Origin: Syntrophaceae bacterium UBA7544
GTDB lineage: Bacteria; Desulfobacterota; Syntrophia; Syntrophales; Smithellaceae
Direction of reading: 5' to 3'
Assembly (NCBI GenBank): GCA_002479215.1
Contig: DLME01000073.1
Location: forward strand, 1-5,192
DNA length: 5,192 bases
The notes beneath the pieces were generated by a model. That model was not told the origin of the DNA, made no database searches, and saw only the letters and a program-made list of their open reading frames with translations. Every line of letters begins with the position of its first letter. The stretch's first letter is position 1. Shown piece after piece: positions 1-5,192 of this stretch. The position numbers and the translations under genes were made by a program.

Positions 1-90
1 ATTAGGGAAACTTTGTCATCAATACTTATTAATCTACTGCCGAGATAACGTTACCGCCCGCAAAAGTAACCGGGTAAAGAAGTAAAAAAA
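1..90. other. Region downstream of trmFO, no gene recognised
   Basis: No start codon on the minus strand opens more than a few codons here, so the gene after trmFO, if any, begins outside the window. On the plus strand a 27-codon frame is open from the edge to TAA at 83-85 and ends in a basic stretch. It could be the tail of a convergent gene but matches nothing I know. GTTAC/GTAAC (50-54 and 66-70) and CCCG/CGGG (57-60 and 71-74) are competing short stems, too weak to call a terminator. Confidence 0.4.
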
Positions 91-1416
91 TCAATCTAAC
101 TTCTGGATTCTAATCCATTCATTCAATGCTTGCAGCGAATTATTAACGTGAAGAATGTTTTTGTCTTTTTTTTTGTATTTTTTTTCGGGCAGTTTCTCCA
201 ATAAACCGAAATTAATATTCATTGGCTGAAAGCAATTGGCAGATTTTGAGGAGGTAATATAGTGGAGAAGGGCTCCGATCGCGGTTTTAAGGGGAGGAGG
301 CTGTAATTGTCTCCCTTCGATGAGAGTGGCGGTATTTAATCCGGCTAGGAGTCCCATAGCTGCTGATTCCGTATAACCTTCAACCCCGGTAATTTGACCG
401 GCATAAAAAATATTTTCGTTCGTTTTAAGTTGTAGCGATGGAAGCAAAAGAGAAGGGGAATGAATATAAGTATTGCGGTGAATGCTGCCGTAGCGGGAAA
501 ATTGGGCATTTTCTAGTCCGGGAATAAGTTGAAAAATACGTTTTTGTTCCGGCCATGTCAGCTTTGTCTGAAATCCGACCATATTAAAAAGAGTGCCGGG
601 CGTATTTTCCCTGCGTAATTGAACAACAGCATAGGCAAGGGAATTAGTTTTCGGATTTATTAGGCCTACAGGTTTCATCGGTCCAAAAGCAAGGCTCTTT
701 TCGCCGCGGAAAGCTAATACTTCTATCGGTAAACACCCTTCAAAATGATGAATTTCTTCAAAAGGTTTCGGTGCGACTTTTTCTGCGGCGAGTAATTCCT
801 GCCGAAAGAATTCATATTCTTCTTTAGTCAGCGGGCAATTTAAATAGTCAGGAGTTCCTTTATCATAACGAGATGCCCAAAATACCTTGTCCATATCAAT
901 TGAGCCCGCTTCAATTATTGGCGCTATGGCATCATAAAAATATAAATATGCACTTCCTGACATTTGGGAGATTTCTTGTGCCAGTGAATCGGAAGTAAGA
1001 GGCCCTGAGGCAATTATCGTTAAAAAATCTTTCGAAATTTTGGTTACTTCAATTCTACTCAAGGTAAAGTTACTTTGTTTCTCCAGTTCGCCCTGTACCT
1101 TTTGCGAAAATTTAATACGATCAACAGCAAGAGCGGAGCCTGCGGCAACAGCAGTTTGATCAGCAAAGTACAGTATCAGAGAGTTGAGCCGGCGCATTTC
1201 TTCTTTGAGTAATCCAGTGGCATTATCGAGGCTATTGGATTTAAATGAATTACTGCAAACTAATTCAGCCAGCGTATCCATTTTGTGGGCGGGAGAATAC
1301 TTTTGCGGCTTCATTTCATAAAGATGAACGGCATGACCGCGCCGCAAAATCTGCCAGGCTGCTTCACAGCCGGCTAAGCCCCCTCCGATAATCATCACTG
1401 CTTTGTTTTCCGCCAT
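91..1416 (-). CDS. trmFO: Methylenetetrahydrofolate--tRNA-(uracil-5-)-methyltransferase TrmFO
   Basis: Cytosolic flavoenzyme that makes 5-methyluridine at position 54 in the tRNA T-loop, taking the carbon from 5,10-methylenetetrahydrofolate and reducing it with FADH2. The 441-residue length is normal for the family. A Rossmann FAD-binding motif, GGGLAGCEAA, lies at residues 11-20. The TrmFO signature follows as ELVCSNSFKSNSLDNATGLL from residue 51. C54 and C228 (in FEGCLPIE) match the two functional cysteines known in Bacillus subtilis TrmFO (C53 and C226). The C-terminal FAD-domain motif GQITGVEGYTESAAMG is at residues 340-355. The longer GidA/MnmG paralogue is excluded by length and by the signature. 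The ATG at 1414-1416 gives the full first beta-strand before GGG, although the sequence before it has only a weak ribosome binding site. The gene lies 24 bp after the topA stop, so co-transcription with topA is likely. The lysine-rich tail (residues 412-419) is encoded by two adenine runs. Confidence 0.97.
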   Translation of the reverse strand: MAENKAVMIIGGGLAGCEAAWQILRRGHAVHLYEMKPQKYSPAHKMDTLAELVCSNSFKSNSLDNATGLLKEEMRRLNSLILYFADQTAVAAGSALAVDRIKFSQKVQGELEKQSNFTLSRIEVTKISKDFLTIIASGPLTSDSLAQEISQMSGSAYLYFYDAIAPIIEAGSIDMDKVFWASRYDKGTPDYLNCPLTKEEYEFFRQELLAAEKVAPKPFEEIHHFEGCLPIEVLAFRGEKSLAFGPMKPVGLINPKTNSLAYAVVQLRRENTPGTLFNMVGFQTKLTWPEQKRIFQLIPGLENAQFSRYGSIHRNTYIHSPSLLLPSLQLKTNENIFYAGQITGVEGYTESAAMGLLAGLNTATLIEGRQLQPPPLKTAIGALLHYITSSKSANCFQPMNINFGLLEKLPEKKYKKKDKNILHVNNSLQALNEWIRIQKLD

Positions 1417-1440
1417 GCTTAATTTTTACCGGATTTAAGG

Positions 1441-3696
1441 CTATTCCTGACGTTCGGCGGTGCTTTTATGACCGCATTCCTTATTGGGGCAGACTTTGTA
1501 TGAACCCTTACCATGGGAGTATTTTTCGACCAGAAACGGTGCACCACAATCAGGACATGCCTCTGCCAGAGGTTTATCCCAGCTGGCGAAAGTGCATTGA
1601 GGATAGTTGGAACAGCCGTAGAATGATTTCCCTTTTTTAGTTCTTTTTTCGGCCAATAAACCGGGGCAATCCTTTTCGGGGCATTTTATGCCCAGCGAGA
1701 TGGCCATGGTACTTTTGCAAGCCGGATATGCTTCACATCCTAAAAATTTGCCGAAACGTCCTTGCTTGTAAACCATACGTTTGCCGCATTTTTCACAGAC
1801 TTTATCCGAATATTCAACTTCTTCTTTGGCCAGACTGCCATTTTCATCGCGTTTAATATTCATGGTGTTTTTACATTCCGGATAATTGGAGCAGGCGACG
1901 AATTTTCCGTTGCGCCCCCACTTGATGATCATGGGTGAGCCGCATTTTTCACATACCAAATCGGTTGGTGTTTCCTCTCTCTTAATGTTCCTCATTTCGT
2001 CTTTTGCTTTTTTTAATTCTTGTTCAAAAGGACGATAAAAATCGTTGAGAGTTTGCACGCGTTTGCTGTTGCCTTCTTCGATCATATCCAGTTTATTTTC
2101 CATATCTGCGGTAAATGCTATATCCAGCACTGTGGGGAAGCTTTTTACCAAGAGCTCGGTAACTATGACCCCCAATTCCGTGGGAAAGAATTTGCCCTTA
2201 TCGAGACGGACATATTCCCTGTCTTGAATGGTGGAGAGTATGTTCGCATAAGTGCTGGGGCGGCCAATGCCATTTTCTTCGAGTTCACGCACCAGCGATG
2301 CTTCCGAAAAGCGGGGTCGCGGCTGCGTAAATTTTTGTTCCGTATTTAATTTAAGCAACTTCAATTGTTCGGCTTCTTTAACCTCCGGCAGCATTTTCCC
2401 TAGCTCGCTGTCTTCTTCCTTTTCATCTTTGCCTTCCGTGTAAACAATCGTAAAGCCCGGGAATTTCAATACCTGTCCCTGCGCTCGAAAGATACAATTG
2501 GCTCCGGCAATATCAATAGTTGTTTGATCGAAAACAGCCGGATTCATTTGACTGGCAACGAAACGATTCCAAATCAGTTGATAGAGTTTGAATTCGTCAT
2601 TAGATAAATATTCTTTTATGGCTTGCGGCTTGTGAGCCATGATCGAGGGCCTTATTGCCTCATGGGCATCTTGCGCCTTTTGCGAATTCTTATAGAAATG
2701 CGGCTTTGGCGGCAGATATTCAAGTGAATAATTATCCTTGATGTAACCGCGAACTTCGTCGAGTGCTTCATCCGCGATACGGAATGAGTCGGTTCTCATA
2801 TATGTGATTAAACCTACAGAACCTTCGCTACCCAATTCGATACCTTCATATAATTTTTGGGCGACCATCATCGTTTTTTTTGCAGAAAACCTAAACCAGC
2901 GTGATGCTTCCTGCTGTAACTTACTGGTGGTGAAGGGCGGTGGTGATGAACGTTTTAACTCTTTTTTCTCCAGCTTTTCGACAATAAAAGACGATTTTTT
3001 CAATGTATCAGCCAGTCGATTAGCTTGTTCACCACTGACAATTTTTGCCTTTTTCCCGTCGACCTTGATTAATTTCGCTTCAAAGGGAGGAGGATTGCTT
3101 CCTTCAAATTGCGCCAGAAGATTCCAATATTCTTCAGGAACGAATTTATTTATTTCGTCTTCTCTTTCACAGATCATCCTCACAGCGACTGATTGGACAC
3201 GTCCGGCGCTCAATCCTCTTTTTACTTTATCCCAGAGAATGGGGCTTATCTGATAACCAACCAGACGATCGAGAATACGGCGGGTTTGCTGTGCCTCGTA
3301 TTTATTGAAATCCAACTCCAAGGGATTTTTGATTGCTTCTAAAACTGTTTTTTTGGTGAGATCGTTAAACAGTACGCGATAAATGTTTTTATTTTTAACA
3401 TTGACTACTTCCGAAATATGCCAGGCGATTGCCTCACCTTCGCGGTCGGGATCAGGGGCGAGGTAAATATTTTCCGCGTTTTTGGCGGCTTTTTTTAACT
3501 CATCAATTGTTTTCTTCTTGGTTTCAATTACGTTATATGTCGGCTCGAAATTATTTTCCAGATCAATGCCCAAAACGCTTTTCGGCAGATCCTTAATGTG
3601 TCCCATGGAAGCAACAACATTAAAATCAGAGCCCAGAAATTTTTTAATCGTTTTAACTTTTGTTGGTGATTCCACCACTACTAGAGAATTTGCCAT
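1441..3696 (-). CDS. topA: DNA topoisomerase I (type IA)
   Basis: Relaxes negatively supercoiled DNA by cutting one strand through a 5'-phosphotyrosine link. The protein has 751 residues from the ATG at 3694-3696. The N-terminal Toprim domain shows VVVESPTK with E9, and PDPDREGEA with the metal-binding triad D82, D84 and E86. The catalytic Y299 lies in GLITYMRTDS, with R301 beside it, and H345 lies in DAHEAIRP (equivalents of E. coli Y319, R321 and H365). The C-terminus carries four four-cysteine zinc ribbons: C582/C585/C602/C608, C634/C637/C654/C660, C672/C677/C695/C701 and C714/C717/C736/C741. It is shorter than the E. coli enzyme (865 residues), which has extra C-terminal domains. The ATG is preferred over an in-frame GTG ten codons upstream (3724-3726). 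AAAGGAG sits just before the ATG, family members start close to the VVVESPTK strand, and the GTG abuts the predicted -10 box. It is transcribed away from dprA in the same direction and is followed closely by trmFO. Confidence 0.98.
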   Translation of the reverse strand: MANSLVVVESPTKVKTIKKFLGSDFNVVASMGHIKDLPKSVLGIDLENNFEPTYNVIETKKKTIDELKKAAKNAENIYLAPDPDREGEAIAWHISEVVNVKNKNIYRVLFNDLTKKTVLEAIKNPLELDFNKYEAQQTRRILDRLVGYQISPILWDKVKRGLSAGRVQSVAVRMICEREDEINKFVPEEYWNLLAQFEGSNPPPFEAKLIKVDGKKAKIVSGEQANRLADTLKKSSFIVEKLEKKELKRSSPPPFTTSKLQQEASRWFRFSAKKTMMVAQKLYEGIELGSEGSVGLITYMRTDSFRIADEALDEVRGYIKDNYSLEYLPPKPHFYKNSQKAQDAHEAIRPSIMAHKPQAIKEYLSNDEFKLYQLIWNRFVASQMNPAVFDQTTIDIAGANCIFRAQGQVLKFPGFTIVYTEGKDEKEEDSELGKMLPEVKEAEQLKLLKLNTEQKFTQPRPRFSEASLVRELEENGIGRPSTYANILSTIQDREYVRLDKGKFFPTELGVIVTELLVKSFPTVLDIAFTADMENKLDMIEEGNSKRVQTLNDFYRPFEQELKKAKDEMRNIKREETPTDLVCEKCGSPMIIKWGRNGKFVACSNYPECKNTMNIKRDENGSLAKEEVEYSDKVCEKCGKRMVYKQGRFGKFLGCEAYPACKSTMAISLGIKCPEKDCPGLLAEKRTKKGKSFYGCSNYPQCTFASWDKPLAEACPDCGAPFLVEKYSHGKGSYKVCPNKECGHKSTAERQE

Positions 3697-3698
3697 AA

Positions 3699-3708
3699 CC
3701 TCTCCTTT
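3699..3708 (-). promoter_or_regulatory. Strong Shine-Dalgarno site of topA
   Basis: The minus strand reads AAAGGAGAGG TT ATG, with GGAG five bases before the ATG at 3694-3696. This site decides the topA start in favour of that ATG over the upstream in-frame GTG. It is the only strong ribosome binding site among the three genes. Confidence 0.85.
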
Positions 3709-3726
3709 TATATTTCGCCGCCGCAC

Positions 3727-3755
3727 CCTATAAATGACAGACTTGAATTTGTAAA
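3727..3755 (-). promoter_or_regulatory. Predicted sigma70-type promoter of topA
   Basis: On the minus strand a -35 box TTTACA (3755-3750; five of six consensus bases) is followed by a 17-bp spacer and a -10 box TATAGG (3732-3727; four of six). Transcription would begin near 3720, leaving a leader of about 25 nt that includes the topA ribosome binding site. The boxes and spacing are seen directly. Promoter activity is inferred. It would let topA-trmFO be expressed independently of dprA. Confidence 0.6.
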
Positions 3756-3774
3756 GCTTTTTATTTGTGAAACT

Positions 3775-3824
3775 CCAATTTCGAAAACGAAGCGCATAAC
3801 CTAAAGGTCACACGTCGGAATTGG
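3775..3824. repeat. Imperfect 9-bp inverted repeat enclosing small hairpins
   Basis: CCAATTTCG (3775-3783) pairs with CGGAATTGG (3816-3824) at eight of nine positions. The interior has short alternative stems: TTCG-AAAA-CGAA (3780-3791, overlapping the left arm) and a short one around 3799-3808. With the two longer stems it makes 3775-3936 an almost continuous run of possible secondary structure. The pairing is visible, but an RNA or regulatory role is not shown. Confidence 0.45.
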
Positions 3825-3841
3825 TAAGTTGTAATGAGACC

Positions 3842-3873
3842 CAAGCTTCAGAAACAGAGTGCGCTGAAGCTTG
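3842..3873. repeat. Perfect 10-bp inverted repeat in the dprA-topA gap
   Basis: The arms CAAGCTTCAG (3842-3851) and CTGAAGCTTG (3864-3873) are perfect complements around a 12-base loop. No T-run follows on either strand, so a canonical terminator is not supported. It lies 28 bases from the 13-bp repeat, with a small CCGC-AAA-GCGG hairpin (3888-3898) between them. Its function is unknown. Confidence 0.8.
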
Positions 3874-3900
3874 CCGGCCGAATTATCCCGCAAAGCGGAG

Positions 3901-3936
3901 TCTATGAAACCCAAGGCATACTCTGGGTTTCATAGA
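3901..3936. repeat. Perfect 13-bp inverted repeat over the dprA stop codon
   Basis: The arms TCTATGAAACCCA (3901-3913) and TGGGTTTCATAGA (3924-3936) are perfect reverse complements around a 10-base loop. The dprA stop codon (3930-3932) lies inside one arm. Read on the minus strand it would form a stable hairpin at the end of the dprA mRNA. No T-run follows, so it is not a standard intrinsic terminator. It could protect the 3' end or cause partial termination, or it could be a small palindromic repeat that landed on the gene end. These roles are inference. Confidence 0.85.
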
Positions 3937-5060
3937 TGTGATTGTTTCAGGGAAAAATTTTTCCCCGGATGCTGTTTAACAAGTCCTTTTAATTCCAAGG
4001 CCATCAAAGTGCTTAAGATGTCAGCAGGCGATAACCCTGAAGCAGAAATCAGCTCATCAACATGAATATGTTTATTGGAGATAAGATCAATAATCTGTTG
4101 TTCAATAGCGTTTAAATTTTTATTCTTTTTAACTTTTTTTGTTTGTTGAGTAGGGGCTAAAGTTGATGGGAATGGTTTTTTTTCTAGTTGGGGCCATATT
4201 TCCTCTATAATATCATCGGCATTTTCAATTAATTTGGCTCCCTGCTTGATCAATTTATTGGTTCCACGCGAACTTGCGGCATCAATGCTGCCGGGTACGG
4301 CAAAGACTTCCCTTCCTTGTTCCAAAGCAAGCCTTGATGTAATAAGAGAACCGCTTTTTTCTCCTGCCTCTACCACCAAGACACCATAGGATATACCGCT
4401 AATTATGCGATTACGAGTCGGGAAATTGGCTGAGCGTGGCGGTGTGCCCAGAGGAAATTCGGAAATAACAGCACCGCTTTGAATGATATCAGCAAACAAT
4501 TTTTTGTTTTCCGGCGGATAAATAACATCCAGTCCACTGCCCAAAACGGCTATTGTTCTGCCCTGTGCAGCAAGCGCTCCATGGTGAGCCGCGGAATCAA
4601 TGCCCCGGGCTAAACCACTGACTATAGTTAGACCTTTGCGCGCCAGCTCACCGCTAATCCTTTCCGTAGTGTATTTGCCGTAAGTGCTGGCCATTCTGGA
4701 TCCGACTATAGCAATATTTATATCATCTTTTGTGAGAGAGCCCCGAACGTAAAGAAAAGGAGGCCGATCATAAATATTTATGAGTTTTGCTGGGTAATAG
4801 TCGTCTTGATAAGTGATTATATTAATTTCGTTTTTATTCAGAAACTCGAGATCATGGTTGATTTTGTCCCAGTGTTTAAATTTATTGATATCTGCAGCCA
4901 TTTTTTTTGTAATTCCGTTGATTTCTGTTAACTTAGAAGCAGAAGTTTTAAAAATAGAAGGTAGAGAACCAAACTTATCCACCAAGGTCGTAAAGGCAAT
5001 ATTGCCGATTCCCGTGATGGATTTTAAAGCAATCCAATATTTTAAGATGTCGTAATTCAT
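3930..5060 (-). CDS. dprA: DNA processing protein DprA (Smf family)
   Basis: Cytosolic protein that binds incoming or exposed single-stranded DNA and loads RecA on it. It is needed for natural transformation but is also kept by many bacteria not known to be competent. The 376-residue length is typical of the three-domain form. Residues 1-60 form the helical N-terminal domain with a helix-hairpin-helix-like GIGN (17-20). The Rossmann-like DprA core spans about 95-290. It carries IVGSR (118-122), GLARGID (149-155), GSGLDVIYPPEN (174-185), SEFPLG (200-205), NFPTRNRIISG (212-222) and EAGEKSGSLITSRLA (231-245). A lysine-rich linker (308-314) leads to a C-terminal winged-helix domain (about 316-371). 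The ATG at 5058-5060 fits the family start, but I see no good Shine-Dalgarno site before it. The last codons, CTA TGA, lie inside one arm of a 13-bp inverted repeat. It is the first gene of the group within the window. Competence of this organism cannot be judged here. Confidence 0.97.
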   Translation of the reverse strand: MNYDILKYWIALKSITGIGNIAFTTLVDKFGSLPSIFKTSASKLTEINGITKKMAADINKFKHWDKINHDLEFLNKNEINIITYQDDYYPAKLINIYDRPPFLYVRGSLTKDDINIAIVGSRMASTYGKYTTERISGELARKGLTIVSGLARGIDSAAHHGALAAQGRTIAVLGSGLDVIYPPENKKLFADIIQSGAVISEFPLGTPPRSANFPTRNRIISGISYGVLVVEAGEKSGSLITSRLALEQGREVFAVPGSIDAASSRGTNKLIKQGAKLIENADDIIEEIWPQLEKKPFPSTLAPTQQTKKVKKNKNLNAIEQQIIDLISNKHIHVDELISASGLSPADILSTLMALELKGLVKQHPGKNFSLKQSHL

Positions 5061-5074
5061 AGTTGTTTGATCGG

Positions 5075-5100
5075 AAGCATAATTAGTAAACTCTATGCTT
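5075..5100. repeat. 7-bp inverted repeat in the dprA leader
   Basis: AAGCATA (5075-5081) and TATGCTT (5094-5100) pair perfectly around a 12-base AT-rich loop, ending 14 bases before the dprA ATG. In the mRNA it would be a weak hairpin next to a start that lacks a clear Shine-Dalgarno site, so an effect on translation is possible but speculative. Confidence 0.4.
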
Positions 5101-5131
5101 TCGAAATGTTATCATGAAAAATTGTCGGCAA

Positions 5132-5159
5132 GTTACATCTTGTTCGTAAGTCATGTCAA
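5132..5159 (-). promoter_or_regulatory. Possible promoter of dprA
   Basis: On the minus strand a perfect TTGACA (5159-5154) is followed after 16 bp by TGTAAC (5137-5132; four of six -10 bases). Transcription would start near 5125, giving a leader of about 65 nt. A second candidate is the extended -10 TGATAACAT further downstream, which lacks a good -35 box. The spacing is slightly short and the -10 is weak, so the assignment is tentative. Confidence 0.4.
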
Positions 5160-5177
5160 GCATTTTGAACAAGATGT
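5135..5177. promoter_or_regulatory. Perfect 11-bp inverted repeat around the dprA TTGACA box
   Basis: ACATCTTGTTC (5135-5145) and GAACAAGATGT (5167-5177) are perfect reverse complements separated by 21 bp, so their centres are 32 bp apart, about three helical turns. The TTGACA box lies between the arms, and the near arm overlaps the candidate -10 box and spacer. This geometry suits an operator bound by a dimeric regulator on one DNA face. The long loop and lack of a clear T-run make a terminator less likely. The repeat is seen; the operator role is inferred. Confidence 0.5.
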
Positions 5178-5192
5178 CTATTTTAATGTAAT

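Noticed and set aside
50..90. A possible terminator after trmFO: short inverted repeats followed by an A-run on the plus strand.
   Set aside because: The stems are only four to five base pairs with long loops. On the minus strand, where trmFO is read, the T-run (90-84) precedes the stems instead of following them.
2020..2443. Overlapping plus-strand open frames of 60 to 109 codons opposite topA.
   Set aside because: They lie antisense to conserved TopA sequence, have no recognisable domains and overlap one another, so they are shadow frames.
2804..3253. A 149-codon plus-strand open frame opposite topA.
   Set aside because: It is fully antisense to the conserved TopA core, with low-complexity serine- and phenylalanine-rich sequence typical of a shadow frame.
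3779..3786. The palindrome TTTCGAAA occurs upstream of both topA (3779-3786) and dprA (5099-5106), suggesting a shared operator.
   Set aside because: The same 8-mer also occurs inside the trmFO coding region (1030-1037), so it is probably a chance word in AT-rich DNA.
5083..5190. A minus-strand frame open from the window edge to TAA at 5083-5085 (35 codons) that could be the tail of a gene upstream of dprA.
   Set aside because: The peptide resembles nothing I recognise, and the stretch overlaps the inverted repeat and promoter-like boxes. A frame of this length is expected by chance.

Overview
The window is an ordinary bacterial chromosomal segment with three complete housekeeping genes, all on the minus strand. 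In transcription order they are dprA (5060 to 3930), topA (3696 to 1441) and trmFO (1416 to 91). The order dprA-topA-trmFO is known from Firmicutes and from Deltaproteobacteria (Desulfobacterota). The protein sequences, for example the TrmFO stretch around C54 and the TopA with a four-zinc-ribbon tail, look to me closer to deltaproteobacteria such as Syntrophales relatives. That is an impression from memory of the families, not a search result. Base composition is moderately AT-rich by eye.

Layout: positions 1-90 hold no recognisable gene. Positions 91-1416 are trmFO (folate- and FAD-dependent tRNA m5U54 methyltransferase). After a 24-bp gap, 1441-3696 is topA (DNA topoisomerase I). A 233-bp gap (3697-3929) follows. 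It contains a good sigma70-type promoter and a strong Shine-Dalgarno site for topA, plus several inverted repeats, including a perfect 10-bp and a perfect 13-bp stem. Positions 3930-5060 are dprA (DNA processing protein A). Positions 5061-5192 are the dprA leader, with a TTGACA box sitting between the arms of a perfect 11-bp inverted repeat.

The genes are linked by DNA and RNA housekeeping rather than by one pathway. DprA loads RecA on single-stranded DNA, TopA relaxes negative supercoils, and TrmFO modifies tRNA. The 24-bp gap suggests topA and trmFO are co-transcribed. The 233-bp gap, with its own promoter and hairpins, suggests topA-trmFO can be expressed separately from dprA.

I find no mobile element, CRISPR array, RNA gene or convincingly new system. 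The points worth a second look are the hairpin-rich dprA-topA gap, the operator-like repeat upstream of dprA and the topA start site.
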